A DNA stretch of 64,000 bases from Streptococcus mitis (GTDB lineage: Bacteria; Bacillota; Bacilli; Lactobacillales; Streptococcaceae), in contig CP014326.1 of the NCBI GenBank assembly GCA_001560895.1, forward strand, positions 1,686,001-1,750,000. Reading direction: 5' to 3'. Each line of letters begins with the position of its first letter. Position 1 is the stretch's first letter. The position numbers and the translations under genes are program-made. The notes under the pieces are model-generated. The model had not been told where the DNA came from and did not search any database. It saw only the letters and a list, made by a program, of their open reading frames with translations. Of the stretch, positions 28,712-38,381 are shown piece after piece.

Positions 28712-31084
28712 TTATGGGAAATGAGTCATAATCTCACCCTTAGGAGTGACTTCAACTAAGCCCATCAGGAGATTACGCACCATATCCGCACGGATTTGTT
28801 CTTTCATAGCTTCAAAGCCCGCATAAGCTTCTTGATAGTATTCTACAATAGGATTTTTCTGATCAGCTGGTTGTCCACCGATTGCCATAGTTAACTGTTG
28901 TAGATAGTCTACCTGCTCTACCCAGTTGTCATCAATAGCCTTGAGCATAGAAAGTCGTAAAAACTGTTCATATAAACCATGTTGATCAAGCAATTCTTTC
29001 TTTTCAGAAAGTTCTTTATCAATCACCTGCTTCATAAAGCTACGAACTGCAGTTTTATCAGTTACATCTATATAATCTGGAACCTCTTTAATATGAAAAC
29101 TAATATTGGTCACAATAAAGTGGAAAAGTAACTCTCGGCTTTCATATTCTGAAGAAGTCACTTGATCTATGTAACTAGCAATTATTTCTTCCACAACATC
29201 CTCTAAGTCACGAGAACCATCTATTAGACGATTACGCTCCTTGTAAATCATATCCCGTTGAATATTCATACTTTCAGCATATTCTAGAGTCTGACGACGT
29301 GCCGAACGTCCAGCACTATCACTAGCATGCTGAGCCTTTTCGACTAGCCTTCGGTATTTACGACCTTTCAATACTTCTGGTTGAGTCATATCTTGAACCT
29401 GATAATCTTTATATTTTTTATGAACCCAAGAAGGACCAAATTTCTTAATAACATCGTCCTCTAAGGATACAAAGAACTTACTCATCCCAGGATCTCCCTG
29501 ACGACCAGAGCGTCCACGAATTTGCAAGTCAATCCGCTGACTTTCCATCCTCTCAGTCCCAATAACAATCAAGCCACCAAGTTCTGCAACTCCTTTACCA
29601 AGCTTGATATCTGTCCCACGTCCTGCCATAGAGGTTGCCACTGTTACAGCTCCCATCTGACCTGATTCTGCGATGATTTGGGCCTCACGCGCCGCATTAT
29701 TGGCATTGAGAACGTTATGTGCAATCCCTTCACGGAGCAAGAGTGATGAATAAAGCTGAGACATTTCAACTGAACCTACAAAAACGAGTAAGGGATTTCC
29801 CTTAGCATGGTATTCCTTGATGTACTCCAAGGATGCATACACTTTTTCAGGTAAAGTGATATAGAGATTATCTGGATAGTCAATCCGTTGTCTAGGACGA
29901 TTGGTTGGAATGCGCACTACAGACATATTGTAGGTTTCAATAAACTCTTTTTCCGCGACCTTACCTGTCCCTGTCATACCAGATATCTTATTAAACATTT
30001 TAAAAAGACTCTGATAGGTGATGGAAGCCATGGCCCTCGTTTCTGGAGATAATTTGACATGTTCCTTAGCTTCAATGGCCTGATGGAGGCCTCCCTGTAG
30101 TTTGGTCATCTCCATTAGACGCCCTGTTCCCTTATCTACTAGTACCATTTCATCCCCTCGAATGACATAGTCTTTGTCTTTTGTAAAGAGTTTATGGGCT
30201 CGAATCGCATACACTAAATGGCGAGCAAAAACAGCATGTTCTTCCTTGTAAAAATGATCTATGCCTAAGAAGCTTTCAGCAGCCTTAGCCCCCTTGGTAG
30301 TGAGCCAAACCTCATCCTTTTCCTCTTTAAAGATATAGTCCTCTCCTTCTACCAAAGTCGTTACCAGCGTATCAATAATACCATAATGATTAGACTGAAC
30401 CCGAGGGGCCCCTGCAATGATCAGTGGAGTCTGAGCACTATCTAGTAAGATATCATCAATCTCATCAATAATAACGTAATCAAAGGGACGTAAAAATTTC
30501 CCTTCCTCATTTGAGGCCAGATTATCATTTAAATAATCAAAACCTAAATTGCTATTAGTTGTATAGATGATGTCTGATGCATAAATTCTTTTTTTCTCTT
30601 CTGGCGTCAATTCCTCTTTTGGATCATCTGTTAAAGGTACCCCAATTGTCAATCCTAAGAAGCGATACACTTGTCCCATCTCTTCAGCATCACGTTTAGC
30701 TAGATAGTCATTAGTGGTAATCAGCATGGTACCTTTACCTGTCAGGGCATTGAGATAAACAGGCATAGTGGCTGTCAAGGTTTTCCCCTCACCAGTATTC
30801 ATCTCAGCGACATTTCCCTGATGGATAACAATTCCTCCCATGACTTGGACATCATAGGGAAACATGCCCAATACACGTTTATCCGCTTCACGAACAACTG
30901 CAAACGCTTCCACCAATAGGTCGTCAAGAGTTTCACCCTCAGCAAGACGTTGACGAAACTCCACTGTTTTTGCCGCTAGTTCTTGGTCTGATAAAGACTT
31001 CATCGTTCCTTTAAGGGCATTAATCTTCTTTAAAATTCTTTTGACTTTACGAAGTTGGAAATCTTGATATAAACCTTTAAACAC
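28712..31084 (-). CDS. secA2: Accessory Sec translocase ATPase SecA2
   Basis: 790 residues, about 50 shorter than housekeeping SecA because the C-terminal zinc-binding tail is missing, as expected for SecA2. Walker A is [14 protein letters not shown] near 100, Walker [20 protein letters not shown] near 210, and later [12 protein letters not shown] and [13 protein letters not shown]. The start is GTG at 31084 with AAGGAGATG before it, overlapping asp3 by eight bases. It drives export of the glycosylated adhesin through SecY2. Confidence 0.96.
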   Translation of the reverse strand: MFKGLYQDFQLRKVKRILKKINALKGTMKSLSDQELAAKTVEFRQRLAEGETLDDLLVEAFAVVREADKRVLGMFPYDVQVMGGIVIHQGNVAEMNTGEGKTLTATMPVYLNALTGKGTMLITTNDYLAKRDAEEMGQVYRFLGLTIGVPLTDDPKEELTPEEKKRIYASDIIYTTNSNLGFDYLNDNLASNEEGKFLRPFDYVIIDEIDDILLDSAQTPLIIAGAPRVQSNHYGIIDTLVTTLVEGEDYIFKEEKDEVWLTTKGAKAAESFLGIDHFYKEEHAVFARHLVYAIRAHKLFTKDKDYVIRGDEMVLVDKGTGRLMEMTKLQGGLHQAIEAKEHVKLSPETRAMASITYQSLFKMFNKISGMTGTGKVAEKEFIETYNMSVVRIPTNRPRQRIDYPDNLYITLPEKVYASLEYIKEYHAKGNPLLVFVGSVEMSQLYSSLLLREGIAHNVLNANNAAREAQIIAESGQMGAVTVATSMAGRGTDIKLGKGVAELGGLIVIGTERMESQRIDLQIRGRSGRQGDPGMSKFFVSLEDDVIKKFGPSWVHKKYKDYQVQDMTQPEVLKGRKYRRLVEKAQHASDSAGRSARRQTLEYAESMNIQRDMIYKERNRLIDGSRDLEDVVEEIIASYIDQVTSSEYESRELLFHFIVTNISFHIKEVPDYIDVTDKTAVRSFMKQVIDKELSEKKELLDQHGLYEQFLRLSMLKAIDDNWVEQVDYLQQLTMAIGGQPADQKNPIVEYYQEAYAGFEAMKEQIRADMVRNLLMGLVEVTPKGEIMTHFP

Positions 31085-31517
31085 GATTCATCTCCTTAAT
31101 AGAAAAAGAATAGAAATCCAAGGACTCAAAACCAGCACTTAGAAGGGAAACTTGGTAGGTATAGGTATCATCAGGATAAGTAAAATCAAAGACTTTCATT
31201 TTTTCAATTTTCTCTTCAATCACATCTCCGTATCTATCAAAAAAGGCAATCTTTGTATAAACTCCATTTGTAGGTTGGCATTCAAAATTCATGCATAATT
31301 GATAATCGTGATTTCTTTTTAACAAAGGGAGGCTAGGCTGAGTACGAGCAGCCTGGTAATTGACATCAGAAAACCATGTTTTTAAGATTTCTCCTGATGT
31401 CACTAAGGGATTATATAGACTAATATGTTTGTCTTCATAATAGGTTACCTTACTACCATACATAAATGTCCCCCCTACTTCTCCCCACTTAATGTCTGTT
31501 CTCTGATTGATAATCAT
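31077..31517 (-). CDS. asp3: Accessory Sec system protein Asp3
   Basis: 146 residues from the ATG at 31517, which overlaps the asp2 stop (ATGA); the open frame continues upstream only as asp2 shadow. It is a beta-rich protein with carbohydrate-binding-like features, for example [18 protein letters not shown] and [16 protein letters not shown]. Asp1, Asp2 and Asp3 form a complex needed to carry and export the SRR protein. Confidence 0.93.
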   Translation of the reverse strand: MIINQRTDIKWGEVGGTFMYGSKVTYYEDKHISLYNPLVTSGEILKTWFSDVNYQAARTQPSLPLLKRNHDYQLCMNFECQPTNGVYTKIAFFDRYGDVIEEKIEKMKVFDFTYPDDTYTYQVSLLSAGFESLDFYSFSIKEMNRV

Positions 31518-33049
31518 TTGTCCAACCTTCCAAAATCTGATTCCAAAATCATACGATAAAAATGTAGAAACCAAGCAACATTGGTATCTGTATCATCATT
31601 ATGTCGTCCATCTGTGCCTTTAGACAAAATCTTAGCCCCTGTATGGCAAAGATGTTCTACTAACTGATCGTAGGCTTTGCTGTCCATATCTTCATCCTTC
31701 ATATAGGACAAACCAAAAATTGTCTGGGTGAAATCAGCCTTTTTAAAAGCATTCCAAAAAGTTTGATCCAGATCTTCCATATGCTGGGGACTAACTCCGC
31801 CCGTCTGATGTCTCAGTACATCAAATCCTGTATTAAATACTCCTGGTGCCTCTAAACGCCCTCGTCTTGCAATAGTCCCAATGTTAGCTAGTGGCTTCCC
31901 GACAATAACTGCACGCGGTTCAAAAGTGGCTCCATAGTAGAGCGATGGAAAAGTTCCCATTGATAAGCCTGATAAAATTAAATCTTTAGATGTCAAACCA
32001 AGATAATCCAAATAATATTGAATGGTTTCCTTAATCTTATTCTCTAATCCTTCACTACCTAAGTAAAAGGCTCCACCCACAAGACGAGGATCCGAAAATA
32101 GAAGAAATGGACATCCTAAATTTTTCATCATAAAATATCCTTCAAATCCCTCAGCTGGACGAAAACCTGAAAAGTAAACAGCTAAAGGTGGCTTAAAATC
32201 ACCTGGATGGAAAAAGTAATTAATTTCATCTCGATTTTCGTCATGTAATATGTTACCACCAAGGACAAATTTCCCAAACTGTTTTCGGCTCCAACGTTGG
32301 TGAAGATTCCCTAACTGGAGTTTCCCATTCCCACATGCCTCAATTGATATAAATAACAAGTAATTACTATCTTTACTATTCATAATAATAGATTTTTCTA
32401 AATCAGCTTCTGAATAAACTTCCTCTTCAAAAAATTCATCCACTGAACCATTCCATATCTTGCGAATCACCAACCTAAACTCAAAATTTCCTTGTTTTTT
32501 GTACTCTAACCATAGTTCTATGGGTAAGTTTTTATCGACCATAAAATTATAGGACCAGTAAGCTAGTTGTTGGAAATCCTCTCCAAAATTCCCTTCTAGA
32601 GTCACGTGTTCAAATCCTTGATAAGAAATAGAACCTTTAAAGGAGGGATGAATTTGGATACCAGATGGAAATAGTTTATCACCGTAACCTCCACCAAAGA
32701 GAGAAGTGGACAAATCATTGACTAATTGCTGAGGATCTGAGAAGTCTATAGCCTGAGCACACCGCTTTTTTAAGCAATCAAGAATGCCCAAATCTGTCGT
32801 TTGAAAATCGTGGCTATAAAGTAGAGTATAGGGTTCGATATGGTGCACAAAAGGCAATAAATCTCTTATATATTGACCATCTTCTATCAAAATTGCATGA
32901 AAATTTGTGATGCTATCCATTTCCATCATTTTACGAAGGGCTAGCGGTGAGTTGGGGCAGAAATAGTACCAATCCATATTTTCAGGAATATCGTAATGGT
33001 GAGCCCAATTATCAATCCCTATCTGTAGGATTTTATAGTCCTTTGACAT
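31514..33049 (-). CDS. asp2: Accessory Sec system protein Asp2 (glycan O-acetyltransferase)
   Basis: 511 residues from the ATG at 33049, chosen for GAGGAGG upstream (five extra codons are open). The C-terminal half is an alpha/beta-hydrolase-like domain with the nucleophile elbow GLSMGTFPSLYYG near residue 355 and a later HND near the end as probable His. In S. gordonii, Asp2 both supports export and O-acetylates GlcNAc on the adhesin, using a Ser-His-Glu triad. The Ser and a suitable His are present here. It overlaps asp1 by 17 bases. Confidence 0.94.
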   Translation of the reverse strand: MSKDYKILQIGIDNWAHHYDIPENMDWYYFCPNSPLALRKMMEMDSITNFHAILIEDGQYIRDLLPFVHHIEPYTLLYSHDFQTTDLGILDCLKKRCAQAIDFSDPQQLVNDLSTSLFGGGYGDKLFPSGIQIHPSFKGSISYQGFEHVTLEGNFGEDFQQLAYWSYNFMVDKNLPIELWLEYKKQGNFEFRLVIRKIWNGSVDEFFEEEVYSEADLEKSIIMNSKDSNYLLFISIEACGNGKLQLGNLHQRWSRKQFGKFVLGGNILHDENRDEINYFFHPGDFKPPLAVYFSGFRPAEGFEGYFMMKNLGCPFLLFSDPRLVGGAFYLGSEGLENKIKETIQYYLDYLGLTSKDLILSGLSMGTFPSLYYGATFEPRAVIVGKPLANIGTIARRGRLEAPGVFNTGFDVLRHQTGGVSPQHMEDLDQTFWNAFKKADFTQTIFGLSYMKDEDMDSKAYDQLVEHLCHTGAKILSKGTDGRHNDDTDTNVAWFLHFYRMILESDFGRLDK

Positions 33050-34613
33050 CAGTAACCTCCTCAATCCAGTGATGCAATTTATCTAAGAAACGTTGGCCAG
33101 TATGTTCTTTGATCTTATCAATAGAATATACTAGAGCTTGATTCCACTCTTTTAGTTTATCCGTATAGTAATGTGTAGCCTTGGAAAATTCTGTCACATC
33201 TGAAATCAGATAACCATTTTTCAAATGTTCCACATAGACGGTTTCAACCCGATTAATCTGAGGAATTCCCGCACTGATACCTGCTATTTGAGTATAGAGG
33301 TGTGGTTGTTTATTGAGATCCACAATCAAACGAACAAACTCGAGTGTCTTAATCAAATCCAATTCATCATTCATATTGACAAATTGAAAACGCAGCTCTT
33401 GCTCCTGGTTTTCTTCTAAAGGATTTTCTGCCCCACCATAGTCTAGACCTTTTTCTAAACTATCAGTACGGATTTGTTCCTGAATGATTTCATTGACAAG
33501 TGATTCCACTTCTTCCATTTGGTTCTGACTAGCAGAAAAGGCCCCAAAAATGACTTCTGTATTTTTAGTTTCAGCAATAAATGATAAGACCTGAAATAAG
33601 GCTTGTCTATCAATTCCTTCTGAAAAATCTAATTGATAGTAAAGTATCGATTCTTTTCTAGTCTGACTTCTTCCTAGTCGTAAACGTGTATCAAAAGGAG
33701 AGAGATGATGAAATTTATCCGATAGGTTAGGATATAGTTCCTGCAAGAGTTGTAAACTATCTTCTCTATCTACTAAGACTAGATTCGCCTGTTCAAATGA
33801 TGGAGCTAAATCTTTAAAACTAGCTTGAGCATTCCGATTAATGAAAAGACTCAAAATTTTAGCAGTATCACCTGGTAAACAACTGAAGAGAAATTGGTCA
33901 TGATGAGGATGAGAAGGAATGATGAAAATATCCTGTTTTTTCTGTTGCTTTTGCAGATATTTATCAAAATATTCTGCGATCAATTGACTTATATCCGCGT
34001 AGTGAAGCTGTTTAAAACGATAGCCAAATATTGGATTTACCTCTACTCGTCCTCCCTCGTTTAAATGCTCTCTAAAACGCCAGATGCCTTTTGGATCTAA
34101 ATAGTCTTGATATGTAGGCTGTCCATTATCAAAATAAATGACACTTGATACAAACCCACGATCATCCATAATATAGTGCTGACTTATCTGACCATCGTGA
34201 TCAAAATATTGGATATCACTGATAAATCCTTCTACGCCATGTTCTACCTTTGCATACTTTTTACCATTTTTTTGAACTACTATCGCAAAAGGACTATAAA
34301 GAAATTGACAATCACTATCCCACTCTATATCTCTTATATTGAGAACCTGAGTGTGGGGGTCTTGCAAGTCTTGCATGTCATCAAAGATAGAATAGACTTC
34401 TGTCTCTAAGACACCATGTCTATGTAAAAAATAACGCAAATGTGGCTGATAGGCTAATACGAGTAGTCGAGATGGTATCCCTTGCCTTTGAAACAGCCTA
34501 ATTTGATTAAAAGTATCATCAAATTCAAGCTTAAAGTGAGAATAATACCATGGAGTCAAATCAGCGTGCCATTGGCGGTTTGAACCATACCAAGCTGGTA
34601 TAAAATAATACAT
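33033..34613 (-). CDS. asp1: Accessory Sec system protein Asp1
   Basis: 526 residues with a GT-B-like fold but no expected catalytic residues. It starts MYYFIPAWYGSNRQWHADL, typical of Asp1, and ends with an SDVTEFSKATHYYTDKLKEWNQAL segment that resembles the end of glycosyltransferases. It scaffolds the Asp1-2-3 complex. GGAGG precedes the ATG, and secY2 ends nine bases upstream. Confidence 0.94.
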   Translation of the reverse strand: MYYFIPAWYGSNRQWHADLTPWYYSHFKLEFDDTFNQIRLFQRQGIPSRLLVLAYQPHLRYFLHRHGVLETEVYSIFDDMQDLQDPHTQVLNIRDIEWDSDCQFLYSPFAIVVQKNGKKYAKVEHGVEGFISDIQYFDHDGQISQHYIMDDRGFVSSVIYFDNGQPTYQDYLDPKGIWRFREHLNEGGRVEVNPIFGYRFKQLHYADISQLIAEYFDKYLQKQQKKQDIFIIPSHPHHDQFLFSCLPGDTAKILSLFINRNAQASFKDLAPSFEQANLVLVDREDSLQLLQELYPNLSDKFHHLSPFDTRLRLGRSQTRKESILYYQLDFSEGIDRQALFQVLSFIAETKNTEVIFGAFSASQNQMEEVESLVNEIIQEQIRTDSLEKGLDYGGAENPLEENQEQELRFQFVNMNDELDLIKTLEFVRLIVDLNKQPHLYTQIAGISAGIPQINRVETVYVEHLKNGYLISDVTEFSKATHYYTDKLKEWNQALVYSIDKIKEHTGQRFLDKLHHWIEEVTDVKGL

Positions 34614-34622
34614 AAAAGCCTC

Positions 34623-35840
34623 CTAAATCAAGGGTTTATAGGTTTCATTTAGTCTCAAAGCCTTCATTTCATCTTTGATTGTAAAAATCATACCACCAAA
34701 CATCATAAATAAACCTGGAATCATGGCAATCCTCAACAACTTTTCATCAGATAAAACAAATAACATTGGAGTACCCGCCATCAACACATTAAAAGTTCCC
34801 CCTATAATCGAAAAGCGCAAGATCAATCGATTAATAAAACGACTTGTTTCCTCACCTGGATAAACTCCATATATATACTCCCCAGATTTCTTCATACGAT
34901 CTGATAGTTGATCACCACTCATATTGACAAAAGCAAAAGCAATACTAAATAAAAAAATCATGGTAATATATGAGTAAATCCATAATGGTTTTCCAATTCC
35001 ATACTGAGCCGACATTTCAGAGAAGACTGAAGTCTGAGGAAAAAGGGTCTGCAATAGTAAAAATACATAGGTCGGTAAACTTAAAAAACTCATGACATAC
35101 ATAAATGGCATCCCACCGGCAGGATTCAACATTATTTCAAAATAAGAATAACTCTTAAATCGACTACGTAAGCCAATCTTATGAACTGGTATACGATAAC
35201 GCGCTCTATACATAAGTACCATCATATAGGTTAATACAATGCTACTCAACACAATAAGTAGTATAATTCCCGTTGAAATTCGAACAAGCTGAAGTGTACT
35301 TAAAATATCTTGTGGAATATTTAAAATAATACTAGCTAATAAAATAACTATAGAACCACCTACTCCAAGCCGAGCATTTAAATCTGATAACCATATGAGA
35401 AAAAAGGCTCCTGCTATTAATAACAAGGTATTCAATATAGTCACCAATAGCGGTGAATAATAATCTTGAATCGGTAGATTTAATGAGAGCGCCAAAGATT
35501 GAATCAAAGCAATAACCAGTGTTAAATACATCTTCCTTCTATCTTGAACTTCTACTGCACCCGAAGAAATATTCAATTTCTTAGAAAAGGAAAGTAGTTG
35601 CCATAAAATCATTGATGACATCCAGGGTGAGAGACCTATCGAAAATAGAGATAAACTTCTCAGATTTCCTCCTAGAAGTGCGGTTGAAAAGGCCAAATAT
35701 GCCGTTGATCCACCTAAAAAATCTCTACTATTCAAATTAACAAAAGGAAGAGTAAGTCGACTTCCCAATACATAGATAAATAACAGAAACAAGGTTGCTA
35801 AGCCTTTTTTTACCGCTATTGATGAGTAAATTTTGTTCAC
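34623..35840 (-). CDS. secY2: Accessory Sec translocon channel SecY2
   Basis: 405 residues with about ten membrane segments, shorter than SecY (about 435) as usual. It forms the dedicated channel for the glycosylated adhesin. Starting GTG at 35840 follows AAAGGAG. Conserved SecY parts seen are [14 protein letters not shown] near 68 and [16 protein letters not shown] near 325. It is preceded by a 92-base gap after the gly genes, in which I see no clear promoter. Confidence 0.95.
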   Translation of the reverse strand: MNKIYSSIAVKKGLATLFLLFIYVLGSRLTLPFVNLNSRDFLGGSTAYLAFSTALLGGNLRSLSLFSIGLSPWMSSMILWQLLSFSKKLNISSGAVEVQDRRKMYLTLVIALIQSLALSLNLPIQDYYSPLLVTILNTLLLIAGAFFLIWLSDLNARLGVGGSIVILLASIILNIPQDILSTLQLVRISTGIILLIVLSSIVLTYMMVLMYRARYRIPVHKIGLRSRFKSYSYFEIMLNPAGGMPFMYVMSFLSLPTYVFLLLQTLFPQTSVFSEMSAQYGIGKPLWIYSYITMIFLFSIAFAFVNMSGDQLSDRMKKSGEYIYGVYPGEETSRFINRLILRFSIIGGTFNVLMAGTPMLFVLSDEKLLRIAMIPGLFMMFGGMIFTIKDEMKALRLNETYKPLI

Positions 35841-35932
35841 TTAATACTCCTTTATTACTAATTATATTATCCCTCATATTTAACTCTACTACCTATACAG
35901 CCATATATCGTTATCCAATACTTAATCCAATT

Positions 35933-37126
35933 CTACATTGATAATTTTTTTATGGCTTCAACCATTTGTTCAGGGTTGTTTATAGAAAATATTCCATCGT
36001 ATAGACTGTCATCTTGCGACTTTCTTGTAGTGTCAAACGTAAAAATCTTTTTACTTCTCTCCTTCACTCTACTAAGAATATCCATCGTCTCTACATAATG
36101 ATTAATATCTAGATAAACTGTCGAATCATCCAACAACCAGTCTATTCTGCTATGTAAAATATTCTGATATACCGTTACATTACTATACTGCGAAAGAGAT
36201 GTCAATGGTTCAGAGCAAAAACATGGAGCTGCTAAATGAAAGTGCCAATCCGATAACGAGGTAATAAGATAGTGAATATGCTCTATTTCTGCGGCTAGTG
36301 TTAAAATAAAAATTTGTTTTTTTGACTGATTAACTCGCTTGTAGTAATTTAAATTAGGAGATTCTGATAAAACTTCAAGCCAATCCAAATCTCTATAAGC
36401 CCACCAAAGTTCTCTGAGTCTAGTACTACTATAGGTATACCATGGCTTATGAGTTCCTGCAAAATGGATAACCTTAGGAAGCGAATGTTCTAATTTGGGT
36501 AATTCTGAACCACGATAATTATAATCTAATCCAACAAGATTATTATATGTACTATCTATCTCTTTCCAATTATGCTGAAAGAAAATATTTAAGATACTTT
36601 GGTCTGCCATCGCAACTTCAGCTTGCTTTTCTTCTGTTAATTTTAAAAGTTGTGAAATATAGGAATTTGATCGCCACATCCTATTATCAATCAATAATAC
36701 ACCAGCATTGAAACCATATGGATCACTTTCCCATGCATAGGGACTGGCAACAGCAGCCACTGGTTTTTCTTCCATGTCCATATTAAATAACTCAGATAAA
36801 TCACCTGTTACCAGCAAATCACAATCTAAATACAGAGTCCTATCCGAAGTTACTAAGTCTGGAATTAGATACCGAAAGAAAGTTGTATAATTAATCGTAT
36901 CACCTGTTTTATAACTCGTAAACATATTCTTATCCACACGAATATTAATAATTTGTGAATTTGAACTTGCTAACTTAACATTCAATAACTTAAACCATTC
37001 GGGAGCTATATCATTATTAAAAACATAAATACATACATCTGTATTGTGAGCCAAAATAGATTTAATTGTTGTCTCAGCTTGTACTAAATAGGAATTATCT
37101 GTAGCTAAAACGATTGATTTTTGCAT
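35933..37126 (-). CDS. GT8 glycosyltransferase with C-terminal GtfB-like module (SRR glycan)
   Basis: 397 residues. Residues 1-260 form a GT8 retaining transferase (galactosyl- or glucosyltransferase type): DxD as DCD at 101-103 in LYLDCDLLVTGDLSELF, FNAGVLLIDN near 139, DQSILN near 175, and the His loop HFAGTHKPW near 221. Residues about 270-397 are a separate Rossmann-like module with VYLDINHYVET near 338 that matches the end of GtfB. It should extend the adhesin glycan; donor and acceptor are not known. Its start overlaps the preceding gene by 22 bases. Low G+C. Confidence 0.85.
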   Translation of the reverse strand: MQKSIVLATDNSYLVQAETTIKSILAHNTDVCIYVFNNDIAPEWFKLLNVKLASSNSQIINIRVDKNMFTSYKTGDTINYTTFFRYLIPDLVTSDRTLYLDCDLLVTGDLSELFNMDMEEKPVAAVASPYAWESDPYGFNAGVLLIDNRMWRSNSYISQLLKLTEEKQAEVAMADQSILNIFFQHNWKEIDSTYNNLVGLDYNYRGSELPKLEHSLPKVIHFAGTHKPWYTYSSTRLRELWWAYRDLDWLEVLSESPNLNYYKRVNQSKKQIFILTLAAEIEHIHYLITSLSDWHFHLAAPCFCSEPLTSLSQYSNVTVYQNILHSRIDWLLDDSTVYLDINHYVETMDILSRVKERSKKIFTFDTTRKSQDDSLYDGIFSINNPEQMVEAIKKLSM

Positions 37127-38352
37127 AATCTTTTCTCCATAAATTCTTTTATTGCGCTGACCATATTCTCCGGTCTTTCATGTGAGTATATTCCCTGATA
37201 AATATCCTCTCCTAAATGATGATATCGAGTATTATCAAAAGCAAGCATAGGTTTAGAATATTTCTTAACTAAATCATAAATATAAATTAATTTATCATCA
37301 TGGTTTACATCTAAATAAAGATCAGATTTCTTTAGAATTTTCTCTATCAACATTGGGAATGAATTAGGATATAAAGTAACATTTTGAAATCTAGACAACA
37401 CCTTTAATTCATTGGCCATAAAGGTATGGGCTGCTATATAAAAGTGTACTTCTGGTAAAGCTTGAACTAAAAATTCTATTTTCTCAACACACCAGGAATT
37501 GGTTAAATTCATACAAGTTAATTTTGGAGAATATATCTTGGGTGGATAAACAACTCCCTTTTCTTTCCAAAGAGCTGTTAGATAAGTCCATTCCATAAAT
37601 GAGTAATGCCACCACTGTTCTCGAAGACGACCAACTGAAAATTGATTCCATGGTTTATCATTAGAGATGTAATGCAAAACCTTTGGAAGAGGATTAATTT
37701 CCTTTTCCAAAATCCAAGCATGTCCTTGTTCTGCAGCTCCCCTATCAAAACCAATTTGATAATTATAAGTTTCATCTATTTGAATATAGGTGTCTGAAAA
37801 CATCATATTCAAAATTGACTGATCTCCCTCAGCAACATTTTCATGTTCCTTTTCAGTTAAATCGATTAATTTTTGACGAATATTTTCAGATTTCCATTTT
37901 TTATTGTTAATCAATAAAACTCCTGCATTAAATCCTATTCCCATACTAAAACATGAACGGACAGCTCCTAAATAATAACTCTCTATATTCATATCAAATA
38001 ATTTTGTCAAGTCACCAGTCACCAATAAATCACTATCCAAATAAAGAACCGTATCCTCTTCAACAAAATCTGGTATAAAATATCTAGCATAGGTCATATG
38101 ATTAATGTGAGGTAATTTATTAATCCAATTCATTTGGTATTGGTCTCCTATTAACTTACAATCTATTAAATCACCACCCATTTCCTGTAAATATATTTTT
38201 AAATTATTAAACCATTCTTGAGGAATATCTTGATTTAAAATATATATCTTTAAGTGGCTATTATGGCGACAAAGAGACTTCATGGCAGTTTCAATTTGTC
38301 TAATATACCCATAATCTCCTGCAAAAACTACAGCTTTTTTTTCTTGTAACAT
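37105..38352 (-). CDS. GT8 glycosyltransferase with C-terminal GtfB-like module (SRR glycan)
   Basis: 415 residues from the ATG at 38352 (AAAGGAG upstream; the ten open codons before it lack a site). The GT8 domain covers 1-265 with LYLDSDLLVTGDLTKLF (DSD), GFNAGVLLINN, GDQSILN and HYISNDKPW. The C-terminal module, about 278-405, shows SDLYLDVNHDDKL, a slight change from the YLDINH consensus. The catalytic loop has Asn-Asp in place of Gly before KPW. Expected role is elongation of the SRR glycan; specificity unknown. It overlaps the downstream GT8 gene. Confidence 0.85.
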   Translation of the reverse strand: MLQEKKAVVFAGDYGYIRQIETAMKSLCRHNSHLKIYILNQDIPQEWFNNLKIYLQEMGGDLIDCKLIGDQYQMNWINKLPHINHMTYARYFIPDFVEEDTVLYLDSDLLVTGDLTKLFDMNIESYYLGAVRSCFSMGIGFNAGVLLINNKKWKSENIRQKLIDLTEKEHENVAEGDQSILNMMFSDTYIQIDETYNYQIGFDRGAAEQGHAWILEKEINPLPKVLHYISNDKPWNQFSVGRLREQWWHYSFMEWTYLTALWKEKGVVYPPKIYSPKLTCMNLTNSWCVEKIEFLVQALPEVHFYIAAHTFMANELKVLSRFQNVTLYPNSFPMLIEKILKKSDLYLDVNHDDKLIYIYDLVKKYSKPMLAFDNTRYHHLGEDIYQGIYSHERPENMVSAIKEFMEKRLCKNQSF

Positions 38353-38381
38353 TTTATCTCCTTTAAGTTTAAGGTAATTCA

